A DNA stretch of 64,000 bases from Rhodococcus sp. RD6.2 (GTDB lineage Bacteria > Actinomycetota > Actinomycetes > Mycobacteriales > Mycobacteriaceae). Position numbers and translations under genes: made by a program. The notes beneath the pieces are model-generated. The model was not told where the DNA came from. It ran no database searches and worked only from the letters and a program-made list of their open reading frames with translations. Position 1 is the stretch's first letter, and every line of letters begins with the position of its first letter. The stretch covers positions 3,010-67,009 of the forward strand of contig NZ_CVQP01000004.1 in NCBI RefSeq assembly GCF_001040705.1, given 5' to 3'. Positions 61,101 to 64,000 of the stretch are shown in pieces.

Positions 61101-64000
61101 CCGGGCCGGTGCGAGGGCCTCCACCAACTGCTCGAACGGCATGTCGGCGTGCGTGAATGCCGACAGGTCGGCCTCCCGGGCCGAGTCGATGAGCGACGCG
61201 AAGGTCGTGCCGGGCTCGACCGCGGTCCGCAGGACCAGGGTGTTGACGAACATGCCGACCAGCTCGTCGAGCGACTGCTCGCCGCGTCCGGCGACCGGGG
61301 TACCGATCGCGATGTCGGTCTCGCGGCCGAGCCGCGAGAGCAGTACCGCGAACGCGGAGTGCAGCACCATGAACAGTGTGGCGCCGCGATCGGCGGCCAA
61401 CTCCAGCAACCGGACGTGCAGCGCGGCGTCGACGGTGAAGCTGACGTTCGCGCCCGCGGTGGATCGGACCGCGGGACGCGGCCGGTCCATCGGAAGGTCG
61501 AGCACCTCGGGCAGACCGGCGAGCCGCGCCCGCCAGTAGTCGGCCTGCGTACTCACCAGCGACGCCGGGTCGTCGAACGGGCCGAGCGTCTCGTGCTGCC
61601 AGAGCGCGTAGTCGGCGTACTGCACGGGCAGCGGCGCCCACTCGGGGGCGACGCCGTTGGACCGGGCCGCGTAGGCGACCATGACGTCCCGCGCCAGCGG
61701 CGCGACCGACGCGCCGTCGGCGGTGATGTGGTGCATGACCACGACCAGTACCCGCTCGGTCGACGAGGTCTCGAGCAGCGCGATCCGCACCGGCGGTGCG
61801 GTGGTGACGTCGAAACCGAGGGAGATCAGCTCGATCGCCCGGGCGACGACCTCGTCCTCCGGCACCCGAACCGGCGTCAGCTCCACGACGGTCGCCGAGT
61901 TGGGCAGGATCTGCTGGAACGGGCCGGACTCCGAGTCCGGGTACACGGTGCGCAGCACCTCGTGCCGGGCCAGCACGTCCACCACGGCGGCGCGCAGCGC
62001 GTCGACGTCGAGCGCACCGGACAGCCGCACGGCCATCGGCACGTTGTACGCGGCCGACCCGGTGTCGAACTGGTTGAGGAACCACATCCGACGCTGCGCC
62101 AGGGACAGCGGAATCCGTTCGGGTCGCGGTCCCGCGGTGAGCGCCCGCACAGCGGGAGCCGACGAGTGTTCCACGCGCGCAGCCAGTTCCGCGACGGTGG
62201 GGGCGTCGAACAGGTCACGAACCCCGACGCGGACGTCGAGGGCGGCACCGATGCGAGCGGTGACCTTGGTGGCGGACAGCGAGTTTCCACCCAGGTCGAA
62301 GAAACTCGTCGTCACGCCGACGCGATCGAGACCGAGGACCTCGGCGAAGACACCGGCGACGATCTCCTCGGTCAGTGACCGCGGTGCGACGTACTCGAGC
62401 TCCGGTGTCACGAACTCGGGGGTCGGCAGGGCGCGCCGATCCAGCTTGCCCGCGGGCGTCAGCGGGACCTCGGCGAGCGCGACGACGTGCGAGGGAACCA
62501 TGTAGGCGGGCAGGAACTCCGCCGCGAAGGCACGCAGCGTCTCCTCGTCGACGGTGCGCCCGGACGCGGGCAGCACGTAGGCGACCAGGACTGTGCCGCC
62601 GTCGGGCGCGGTCACACCCTCGGTGGTGACGAAGCCGACGCTGTCGTGGCAGGCCAGCGCGCCGCTGATCTCACCGAGTTCGATGCGGAATCCGCGGACC
62701 TTCACCTGGAAGTCGGACCGGCCGACGTATTCGAGGGTGCCGTCGGCGGTCCAGCGGACCACGTCACCGGTGCGGTACATGCGCTCGCCGGGACGCCCGA
62801 ACGGGTTCGCGACGAACCGTTCCGACGTCAGCGGCCCCCGAGCGTGGTAGCCACGCGCCAGCGCCGGGCCCGACAGGTAGAGCTCACCTGCGACACCGAC
62901 CGGGGCGGGCCGCAACCTGCCGTCGAGGACGGAGACCCGGAAGCCCCGAGTGGGCGCACCGATGGTGATCGGCGCACCGGCCGTCAGCGGGGCCGACACC
63001 GTCGACCACACGGTCGCCTCGGTGGGGCCGTACAGGTTGAGCATGGTGCGGTCCGGTGCCCAGCGGGCCACCAGTTCCGGCGGGCAGGCGTCGCCCGCGA
63101 CCGCGAGTACGCGGAGGGTGGCGAGACCGGTCGGGTCGGCCGCGGCCAGCGCGGCCGGGGTGATACAGGCATGGGTGACCCGCTGGGCCCGAAGGAATTC
63201 GGAGAGTTCTACTCCACCGAACAGGTCGGCTGGGGCGACGACCAACGTCGAGGCACTGCCGAACGCCATCAGCATCTCGAACACCGACGCGTCGAAGCTC
63301 GGCGAAGCGAACTGCAGTGTGCGCGAACGCGGTTCGATCCGCATGTGGGCACGCTGCTCGGCGACCAGGTCGGCCAGGCCACGATGCGTCACCACGACGC
63401 CCTTGGGCAGACCCGTCGAACCGGACGTGTAGATGACGTAGGCGGCGTCGTCCACGAGTACCGGTCGGATCGGTTCGACAGCGTCGTCGTCTGCCGCGGC
63501 GAGCGCGGCGGCGATCTCGTCGAGGACCAGCCACTCCACGTGGCCGGACAGCGCGCCGCGGTCGCGTGACGTGGTGACACCGACGGCCACACCGGAATCG
63601 GTGAGCATGTGCTCGATGCGGTCGGCCGGGTAGTTCGGGTCGACGGGCAGGAACGCGGCGCCGGTCTTGGCGATGGCCCACACCGCGACGACGGTGTCGA
63701 CCGAACGCGGCATGGCGACGGCGACGAACGATCCGGCACCGACACCGCGGTCGATCAGGATCCGGGCCAGGCGGTTGGAGCGGGCGTCGAGGTCGCGGTA
63801 GGTCACCCGCGACTCGCCTGCGTCGACGGCGACCAGGGTCGGGTCGACGGCGACGGCGTCCGCGAAGATCTGCGGCAGGGTGCGCGCCCGCAGACCGTCC
63901 GGACCTGCCACTGCCGAGAGTGCGCTCTGCTCACCGGGATCGAGGATCGGCACGTCGCCGACCGGGAAGGTCGGATCGATGACGACCGTCGACAGGATGC
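39165..64000 (-). CDS. Giant non-ribosomal peptide synthetase, N-terminus outside the window
   Basis: One uninterrupted frame of about 8,278 codons enters from the right edge and ends at 39165. The first codons in view (VVIDPTFPVGDVPILDPGE) are the end of a condensation domain, so the gene begins beyond the window and the GTG at 63953 is not its start. Domain order is [C]-A-T / C-A-T-E / C-A-T / C-A-T / C-A-T / C-A-T-E / C-A-T-TE, with seven adenylation domains in view. All seven carrier serines (LGGNS, LGGDS or LGGHS), both epimerase HHxxxDG sites and the thioesterase GWSLGG are intact, so the enzyme looks active. The thioesterase releases the product as a linear or cyclic peptide. No MbtH gene is in view. 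Confidence 0.97.
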   Translation of the reverse strand, partial: ILSTVVIDPTFPVGDVPILDPGEQSALSAVAGPDGLRARTLPQIFADAVAVDPTLVAVDAGESRVTYRDLDARSNRLARILIDRGVGAGSFVAVAMPRSVDTVVAVWAIAKTGAAFLPVDPNYPADRIEHMLTDSGVAVGVTTSRDRGALSGHVEWLVLDEIAAALAAADDDAVEPIRPVLVDDAAYVIYTSGSTGLPKGVVVTHRGLADLVAEQRAHMRIEPRSRTLQFASPSFDASVFEMLMAFGSASTLVVAPADLFGGVELSEFLRAQRVTHACITPAALAAADPTGLATLRVLAVAGDACPPELVARWAPDRTMLNLYGPTEATVWSTVSAPLTAGAPITIGAPTRGFRVSVLDGRLRPAPVGVAGELYLSGPALARGYHARGPLTSERFVANPFGRPGERMYRTGDVVRWTADGTLEYVGRSDFQVKVRGFRIELGEISGALACHDSVGFVTTEGVTAPDGGTVLVAYVLPASGRTVDEETLRAFAAEFLPAYMVPSHVVALAEVPLTPAGKLDRRALPTPEFVTPELEYVAPRSLTEEIVAGVFAEVLGLDRVGVTTSFFDLGGNSLSATKVTARIGAALDVRVGVRDLFDAPTVAELAARVEHSSAPAVRALTAGPRPERIPLSLAQRRMWFLNQFDTGSAAYNVPMAVRLSGALDVDALRAAVVDVLARHEVLRTVYPDSESGPFQQILPNSATVVELTPVRVPEDEVVARAIELISLGFDVTTAPPVRIALLETSSTERVLVVVMHHITADGASVAPLARDVMVAYAARSNGVAPEWAPLPVQYADYALWQHETLGPFDDPASLVSTQADYWRARLAGLPEVLDLPMDRPRPAVRSTAGANVSFTVDAALHVRLLELAADRGATLFMVLHSAFAVLLSRLGRETDIAIGTPVAGRGEQSLDELVGMFVNTLVLRTAVEPGTTFASLIDSAREADLSAFTHADMPFEQLVEALAPARSTAYSPLFQVMFTMQNNTQATFELPGLTVSGLTSDFDVAKFDLQLTVGNARAEDGAVADLTSTLSYATALFDEATVRGFADAYLRILNAVVADPQVAVGDVEITGSVDMSAIAAVNETAHPVADATLVDLFDAQVARTPDAVALVFEGERLTYAEFDARVNRLARKLIDAGVGPDVLVALAVRRSVDLLVGMYAVIKAGGAYVPVDPDHPVDRTRYVLESSAPAVVLTGGDVELDVPVGTTMWSLDDLDTSGYSDAPVVDAERVAPLRDSNIAYVIYTSGSTGRPKGVAVPHVGIVNRLEWMQAQYPMGPEDTVVQKTPSTFDVSVWEFFWPLQVGASLVIARPDGHRDPLYLADLIEAESVTTAHFVPSMLSAFTSVVDAGRVPSLRQVFCSGEALTPQAAQAFASLSAAALHNLYGPTEASVDVTFHQYTSADTITVPIGAPVWNTQLHVLDGRLRPVPLGVAGELYLAGSQLARGYVGRADLSADRFVANPMASGATGGVAGQRMYRTGDLVKWVETSAGGLELVYLGRTDFQVKLRGLRIELGEIESVLLEQPDVAQAAVLVREDIPGAQQLVAYLTAATGAAPQIEELTSALSVRLPEYMVPSVLMVLDALPLNASGKLDRKALPAPDLSDRAETYRAPGTPTESVLARLVAELLGHDRVGVDDSFFALGGDSIMAIQLVSRAKREGIVLKPALVFEHKTIAALARVAAVGSDTVVLAELPGGGVGELPLTPIAAWMIEHLREFDEFSQGMLLTLPEAVVEADLQATVQAVLDHHDMLRSRLVRAGDGGHFEVAPVGAVSAAAVVTRIPVADAPGTDAFATFAEAEMRRAATRLDPEAGTMVQFVWFDTQAGPGRLLVLAHHLVVDGVSWRALLPDLALAWYRTTEGATAELSAAGTSFRRWAHGLVDAVPARAAELPLWQSILDAPDPLLGSRALDPDTDTVSTVDDLRIELDPAVAEAVLGRVPAIVHGTTNDGLLTALAMAVAKWRRDRGGDTASALVTLEGHGREEQAVPGADLANTVGWFTTAFPVRLDLDGVDLDDAFAGGAAAGDALKLVKEQLLTIPDHGIGYGMLRYLDAESGAALRNLPAPQIGFNYLGRVAGTATGADAPWIPDSASGSFGGVRDADMTAPVVLDINASAVDTADGSRLGATFSYATGILGEEQARGIADLWVAALTALAAYADTPGAGGFTPSDLPLVALDQAGVHQLEARHQDLADVWSLSPLQEGLLFHAQFAGEHLDAYLVQTVLDLEGAVDAERLRTAGQALLRRHANLRVAFDTASGEPVQIVPADVELPWSTVDLSGEGDVEAAFAEVLRADRARGFDMATPPLIRFTLVDLGDGRYRMVSTNHHVLLDGWSTPLLLKDLLYLYATSGDAATMPPVGAYRDFLVWLSERNRSVSTDAWREAFAGLDEPTLLAAGQSVESVESADLAVFATAELTAALTALARRHGVTLNTVVQAAWGIVLSALTSRTDVVFGSTVSGRPADLPGVESMVGLFINTLPVRVTLDPAESVSGLLERVQVEQAALLDHHYLGLSEIQHAAGAGTSFDTLTVFESYPVDQEALAAATDIDGLRVTGLRGMDSTHYPMTLVASVSDRLHLQAKYLTGLYTTDQAQTLLDRVLRVLTSFAQEPALRVAALDVLDSAEREQVLTAWVEPGVTPPAATLAVEFAAAAAVNGTRTAVVAGDDRLTYAELAERVNRLARVLIAEGVGPESMVAVAMPRTTDLVVALLAVITAGGGYVPVDVTYPQDRLAYMLADSEPVVVLSTSDDVQSLPDNDVPQLLLDSPELAARLSRMSAEPVTDAERVAALSPQHPAYVIYTSGSTGRPKGVVVPHVDVLTLMANTQTRFGFDETDVWTMFHSYAFDFSVWELWGPLLFGGELVLVDYLTSRSPEEFLELLRRERVTVLNQTPSAFYQLAEADRLSASVAGDGSVPSAGERSALSLRYVIFGGEALDLGQLERWYERHDEQSPRLVNMYGITETTVHVSFLSLDREFARESKASVIGRGLPGMGVYVLDSRLQPAPVGVVGEMYVHGGQLARGYLGRPDLTSDRFVANPFAGATAGDRMYRSGDLARWNDRGELEYLGRSDFQVQLRGFRIELGEIESALLRYEGVAASAVLVRSDEHTGDRLVGYVVPEADVTVDGDAVLAFVGEFLAAYMVPSALVVMDEFPLTANGKLDRRALPAPDFSAAANEFVAPRDAVEEAIAEVFATVLGAERVGVHDSFFDLGGNSLVATRVIARVNSALDARIGVRDLFEAPTVAELAQRFEHSGAGASRPELVAQPRPERIPLSLAQQRMWFLSRFDPESPAYNIPMAVRLSGDLDTDALAQAVRDVLSRHESLRTVYPDSVDGPHQVVVPAAEVELDLAPVAVTQSDLPAALGALLGSGFDVTAAPPVRARLLAVGDAGVEPAERPESAGVEPAERPGSTEHVLVMVVHHISADGMSMAPLARDVMVAYTARTNGAAPQWAPLPVQYADFAIWQRALLGSEDDPQSLAAQQVDYWTTALAGLPDALDLPTDRPRPAEQSMRGGRHLFTIGEDIRRGVHELATAQGATPFMVLHAALAVLLSRLTRETDIAVGTPIGGRGEAALDDLVGMFVNTIVLRARVDGDDSFADLLGRVRHDDLGAFGHTDIPFERLVDVLNPARSTAHNPLFQVSLSLQNQQRAEFELPGLTVGALDAGTDVTQFDLDLTLGDAVTEGGDPDGMYAYFVYATDLFDQSTVAGFAERFVRILGAVVADPAARVGDVEILAPAERAMVLRDWNDTAVELEPATLVSLFDAQVARTPDEVAVRYEGRSLTYLEFDGAANRLARMLIESGVGPEVRVGLAMRRSLDLMVGMYAIVKAGGAYVPLDPDHPADRTAYVLQSADPRLVLTTTADGVDLPADRPVLYVDTLDLDGYSADPVTDADRTAPLRPGNAAYVIYTSGSTGRPKGVAVSHDAIVNQTRWMHTYFGMTAADRVMQKAPITFDVSVWECFAALQVGGVVVVLRPDGHRDPEYLTEVMAAEGITIAEFVPSLLEMLLASPDMGLPDSMRHIIAGGEALTPQTARKVAELGAVVENTYGPTEAAITTTAFDAAEAGEWIVPIGRAVWNTTSYVLDARLRPVPAGVAGELYHGGDQLARGYVGRADLTSDRFVANPFEGNGSRMYRTGDLVRWNAEGQLEFLGRTDFQVKLRGLRIELGEIESALLTHPAVEQAVVVLHSDPHTGDQLVAYVVGGADTTGTGVDQGVLKSHLAGRLPAYMVPAAFVVLDEMPLNASGKLDRRALPVPHIEVDDAAFVAPRGPVEEIVASVFAEVVGRGRVGATDSFFDLGGNSLVATRVIARVNAALGTALGVRALFDAPTVAGLAQQAERAGTGRAVPALTAGPRPERIPLSLAQQRMWFLNRFDPDSAAYNIPLAVRLSGDLDAAAMAAAVRDVIARHESIRTVFPDSADGPHQVILGVDEIDADLTPIDVTADEIASVVREFALAPFDVTAGAPVRVALYRVAADEHVLAFVVHHISGDGSSTAPLARDVMVAYLARTAGLEPGWAPLAVQYADYTLWQRDVLGDESDAESLAAEQIAYWTETLAGVPEVLALPTDRPRPAERAQQGARVDFAVSPQTHARLREVARDSGATVFMVMHSALAVLLARLSGTSDVVVGTPIAGRGDRALDDLVGMFVNTLVLRTEVDGARDFTTLLGLAREADLGAFAHADLPFERLVDVLDPARSTSHAPLFQVVLSTEDVGEERFDLPGLTVSGIAEDTHVEKFDLELSYTERIDDDGVADGMTARFGYATDIFDAETVELFAARLSRILDAIAADPSTPVGDIDILDEVERRALTTVRGVGETGIRTLPEIFSSVAAADPAGTALVLGDTSVSYRELDERSTRLARVLVDRGVGPESFVALGLSRSIESVTAVWAVAKSGAAFLPVDPNYPADRIAHMLTDSGAPLGITVRAHRDSFDDTIDWLVLDDADFAVEWAQQSAAPVTDAVRVSALDVRHAAYLIYTSGSTGLPKGVAVSHQGVYNLVEDVRRRFSLSSASRVLHVTTPSFDASIIEFLMAFGSGAALVIAPPSVFGGAELTRLLRDGEVTHAFITPAALASVDERGLDRLVMIGTGGDACPPELAERWARGRAMYNMYGPTEATIAVAIDGPMVAGEPIAIGGPTLGVEALVLDSRLRPVPVGVPGELYLAGPELARGYHARAGLTSDRFVANPFGGGATGNGGGARMYRTGDVVRWTTDDTLPRLQYLGRSDSQVKVRGFRIELGEINAALAANPGVDFAHTAGHVVDSGETHLVSYVLAAPGADIRVAELTERIARTLPAYMVPSAIVVLDELPTTPAGKLDTRALPEPEIVTVTGGYTPPRTATEEIVAGIFAEVLGVARIGSTDSFFDLGGNSLSATRVTARIGTVLGASIGVRQVFDAPTVAALAAHVDSVRAEGVSRPALTVVPRPDRVPLSLAQRRMWFLNQFDTESAAYNIPLAVRLTGELDVAALAQAVADVVDRHETLRTLYPAAGREPFQVVLPADEVVPALAPRKVSDTDLLGAVGAFATAGFDVTVAPPLRIALFETSPTERVLVVVVHHIAGDGSSMAPLARDVMVAYGSRAAGLEPQWTELPVQYADFAIWQREVLGDERDPQSVAARQIDFWREALADLPTQLELPTDRPRPPVQSLHGDSIDFTIDTDTHRALVEVARSGGASVFMVAHAALSVLLAGLSGTTDIALGTPSAGRGDAALDDLVGMFVGTLVLRAQVDPDATFAELVASVRESDLAAFGHTDIPFERLVEVLEPERSTAHSPLFQVMLTFQNLEQASFELPGLTVGAVDAGPEPAKFDLTFGLQETYGQDGTAASIAGSISYATDLFDGSTVRGFADRFVRILEQVSANPALRIGDVDLLGPDERAQIDAFGRGAVPAIGAATLVGRMAAQVDRTPDALAVVDGGTSLTYRELDERANALAAQLTSAGARRDDVVALALARSAEWIVGMLAVWKVGAAYAPVDPSHPVDRIAALLTDTRARALVSTAAWITTAEVDGTVGGAAVLAVDGIGGPNEAVAVEVTEDPWRESGAGERLGYVISTSGSTGRPKPTLVPMAGIANTVDWYRRELDLTTGDGVLVASSPSFDLTQKNVWAALVSGATVHLAGDGFDPEVILGIVASNPIAVANMSPSAFEAVVDADTDGTLARLRMLFLGGEAVKLTPLRTLIDGGLRVFNSYGPTEASDVVSFHEVGRDEQGSVPIGAPIPGVELYVLDDRLRPTPVGVAGELYVGGVAVGRGYGAMFGQTSERFVANPFGDTGSRMYRTGDRVRWNSSGELDYFGRADFQVKLRGLRIELGEIEAVLHEQDSVAQAAVLVREDTPGQQLLVGYVVPAPNTALDEQALTAALGRSLPEYMVPAVFVTLDAFPLNRSGKLDRKALPAPDLAARAGASRAPRTDTEKVLCELFAQVLGLESVGVDDSFFALGGDSILSIQLAARAKHAGIVLTSRMVFEHRTVAALAEVAGGVELEVLEELPGGGVGEMPLSPIAHWMIEHGRSYRRFSQAEILTLPRDVDPAHLVAAVQAVIDHHDMLRARLVVTDGAPMLEVVEFGAIDAGDLVHTVTHTGDFVDVAAGELDAAADRLDPADAVMLQAVWFVSDDTEQPGRLMLLVHHLAVDGVSWPIISGDLVTAWGQISHDQPVTLGPVGTSARRWAHGLVEEARSDRRVAELDTWRRILDGPDPALGSRPLDPARDVVATVEDLHVEVPSAIADAVLTALPQRFHGTANDGLLTALAMALVVWRGERGIDEPTALVNLEGHGREDQVLAGADLSRTVGWFTTQVPVRLDLSDIDLAAAFAGDGDLGAAVKAVKEQLLAVPDHGIGYGLLSRLNPETAEELGAFAAPQIGFNYLGRRGAVNDDAADTGSSGEQPVNLAGRRDDDMVVPAVLDINAAAIGTPTGSKLIATWSYASGMLARAEVQRFADLWVAALTALAEYAVRPDTGGFTPSDFDLVTVDQRQIDRWEEQYPDLTDVMSLSPLQDGLLYQSRLAEGDTDFYQVQMMLTLTGAVDPDRIRTAGQALLERYPNLRVAFSHDGGVGAQIVQSNVVLPWRTVDLTGVPADELDAALTALQDADRAKGFDLASAPLIRFTLVEVADGDYRLMLLLHHALIDGWSTPLLLRELFALYATHGDATHLPPARRYRDFLTWLSKQDRAESLEAWRVAFDGSDEPTVVISDAGSDPGESRELSVELDADVSDALVALGREHGFTMNTVVQTAWALVVATLTGRDDVTFGATVSGRPPQIAGVEDMIGLFINTLPVRVRVDSAETVTDMLSRVQGEQADLLDHHYVGVPEIQSVTGAGATFDTLAVYESYPDSGADGGGDIDGMVVAGMSGSDSVHYPLALVAEYSGTLGLRLKFLDGVVPHDRARDVLGMVTRAVETFARHPRTRLASLDLVDAAQRAELVPARGPQGHGFLSLPDLLTVAAAVDPAALALIEGDESVTYRDLDERSNRVARMLLGSGVGTESVVAIALPRSVDSVTAIWAAAKAGATFLPIDPSYPSDRIEHMLTDSGAALGLTVGAHRDGPHAGLPWIELDDATVTARLDELSGEPVTDADRTNPVRPESAAYMIYTSGSTGLPKGVVVTHRDVFNTAEEARTRFDISAGDRVLHVISPSFDASVLEYLMAFGAAATMVIAPAGVFGGMELADLLRKQHVTHAFITPGSLASVDPDGLDELRMVSVGGEACPADLVARWAPGRSFINAYGPTEATIWVTATGSLVAGEHVTIGGLLAGVGAVILDRHLRPVPAGVAGELYVFGNALARGYHRRSALTADRFVANPYGEPGDRMYRTGDVARWIARDGSEQSASGTGTDRWVVDYLGRSDFQVKVRGFRIELGEIESALAAHPTVEFAHVIGVPGPGGATALAAYVLPVHGSEVDPVELTAFVGEVLPSYMVPAAIVPISEIPLTGAGKIDRRALPEPQFAERAPYVAPSTPTEQVVVTAFEEVLGSDGIGIDDGFFDLGGHSLLATRLVALVGERTDVRVPLQWMFTDPTPRRIAERVDAARTGAVDGEAALQVVLPLRSAGSRPPLFCIHPFVGLSWSYGGLAQHLSVDRPVYGIQSPALSGGTLPDTVEDIAALYVDHIRRVQPEGPYNLLGWSLGGILAHAMAVHLRAAGEQVESLVMLDSVLDLVEVGSAAAADNMGEVLAGIGFGIELGPDPSAITADGLLTLLRGVPGFPASLTTADLERILTSAGRAGDLIEAYRPQPFDGDVEYFAARTGPGEPGSGAEQWVDVVGTIRTHVVDSDHNGMTTPQALAQIGPVLDGILRGH
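43160..47770 (-). other. NRPS sixth visible module: C-A6-T6-E, divergent A domain
   Basis: The condensation domain is LCL type (HHIAGDGSS). Adenylation covers about 46350-44800, but its core motif reads STSGSTGRPKPTLVPM instead of YTSGSTGxPKGVxVxH. The pocket code is D-L-K-N-F-G-S-D-V-K, which I cannot assign. The carrier serine (LGGDS) is at 44712-44714. The epimerase (about 44590-43180) has HHLAVDGVSW, EGHGRE, VGWFT and FNYLG, so the residue should be D-configured. Confidence 0.72.
47780..50980 (-). other. NRPS fifth visible module: C-A5-T5
   Basis: The condensation domain is LCL type (SLAQQRMWFL, HHISGDGSS). Adenylation covers about 49560-48030, with pocket code D-A-I-F-G-G-M-I-A-K, not assignable. 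The domain shares FDAS..E.LMAFG, THAFITPAAL and GGDACPPEL with A1 and, less closely, A7. The carrier serine is at 47913-47915. Confidence 0.7.
50990..54230 (-). other. NRPS fourth visible module: C-A4-T4
   Basis: The condensation domain is LCL type (SLAQQRMWFL, HHISADGMS) and carries an inserted 11-residue tandem repeat. Adenylation covers about 52760-51230, with pocket code D-V-W-E-I-G-T-I-T-K. The glutamate at the fourth position resembles ornithine-type pockets and hints at an amine-bearing side chain, but the code is not one I recognise. The carrier serine is at 51111-51113. Confidence 0.7.
53789..53846 (-). repeat. In-frame 33-bp tandem repeat in the fourth-module C domain
   Basis: A 25-bp core occurs twice without change at 53789-53813 and 53822-53846, with a 33-bp period. 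In the protein it gives AGVEPAERPES followed by AGVEPAERPGS, about ten residues before the catalytic HHISADG. None of the other condensation domains has this insert. Confidence 0.85.
54240..57490 (-). other. NRPS third visible module: C-A3-T3, predicted Thr
   Basis: The condensation domain (SLSPLQEGLLFH, HHVLLDGWS) is the DCL type expected after an epimerase. Adenylation covers about 56070-54490. The pocket code D-F-W-N-I-G-M-V-H-K is the classical threonine code. The carrier serine is at 54372-54374. An in-frame tandem micro-repeat is inserted between the NQTPSAFYQ and YVIFGGEAL motifs. Confidence 0.82.
55250..55290 (-). repeat. In-frame 24-bp tandem repeat in the third-module A domain
   Basis: CAGACC..TCCCCTGCA occurs at 55250-55266 and 55274-55290, 15 of 17 positions identical, with a 24-bp period. 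The protein gains an 8-residue repeat (VAGDGSVP / SAGERSAL) in the loop before the YVIFGGEAL motif. Confidence 0.75.
57500..62150 (-). other. NRPS second visible module: C-A2-T2-E, predicted D-Ser
   Basis: The condensation domain starts near 62140 (SLAQRRMWFL) with HHITADGAS near 61725. Adenylation covers about 60740-59200, and the carrier serine is at 59067-59069 in LGGDS, the form found before epimerases. The epimerase (about 58930-57530) has HHLVVDGVSW, EGHGRE, VGWFT and FNYLG. The pocket code D-V-W-H-F-S-L-V-D-K is a well-known serine code, so this module should insert D-Ser. Confidence 0.8.
62170..64000 (-). other. NRPS first visible module: end of C, then A1-T1
   Basis: The adenylation domain runs from about 63900 to 62390 (YTSGSTG motif near 63430) and the carrier serine is at 62280-62282. 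Pocket residues read by eye are D-A-F-C-A-A-L-V-W-K. I do not recognise this code, and the substrate is left open, probably hydrophobic. This domain is closely similar to the fifth and seventh adenylation domains. Confidence 0.75.

Noticed and set aside
63950-63953. GTG at 63953 as the start of the NRPS
   Set aside because: The frame continues upstream to the window edge with condensation-domain sequence, so the true start lies outside.

Overview
The window is high-GC actinobacterial DNA, most likely from Rhodococcus or a close Nocardiaceae relative. The evidence is the gene content and order: a complete ESX-4 type VII secretion locus beside truA and the ribosomal alpha operon, a zinc-free S4 next to zinc-binding S14 and L36, many GTG starts with GTGA or TGATG overlaps, and long GC hairpins without U-tracts as terminators. 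The genus is inferred from memory of these families, not from a search.

Layout. (1) 1-1420: an alkaline-phosphatase-superfamily phosphodiesterase, preceded at the left edge by a near-perfect palindrome. (2) 1441-13862: the ESX-4 locus. esxT, esxU, an Rv3446c-like protein and eccC4 lie on the minus strand, eccD4 and mycP4 on the plus strand, eccB4 on minus and eccE4 on plus. (3) 13887-16782: an FMN reductase and a TetR regulator divergent from an acyl-CoA dehydrogenase, then a lone PAS-domain protein. (4) 16810-35045: the S10, spc and alpha ribosomal clusters, all on minus, transcribed from rpsJ down to truA, with secY-adk-map-infA embedded and one plus-strand gene (dtd) inserted. (5) 35046-35642: a long structured rpsJ leader, its promoter, and an operator-like palindrome. 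(6) 35643-39068: a DUF4442 hotdog protein and a DrrA/DrrB-like ABC exporter with two permeases. (7) 39165-64000: one continuous non-ribosomal peptide synthetase (NRPS) frame of about 8,278 codons that runs off the right edge, so its N-terminus is not seen.

How the parts work together. The ESX-4 genes encode a complete apparatus: ATPase EccC, channel EccD, base proteins EccB and EccE, protease MycP and two small WXG100-type substrates. The ribosomal block is cut by terminator hairpins, each followed by a new promoter. Three of these promoters (before rpsJ, rplN and rpsH) share one 46-bp element with identical spacing, which suggests coordinated control. The NRPS contains A-T / C-A-T-E / C-A-T / C-A-T / C-A-T / C-A-T-E / C-A-T-TE. 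Pocket residues read by eye give Ser for the second adenylation domain in view (made D by its epimerase) and Thr for the third. The others cannot be assigned safely. The adjacent ABC exporter is a plausible transporter for the peptide, but that rests on proximity only.

The items most worth checking are the NRPS product, the shared ribosomal promoter element, the rpsJ leader, the Hsp70-like but motif-degenerate Rv3446c-type protein, the CTG-started truA with a hairpin inside its first codons, and three in-frame tandem micro-repeats (in mycP4 and twice in the NRPS).
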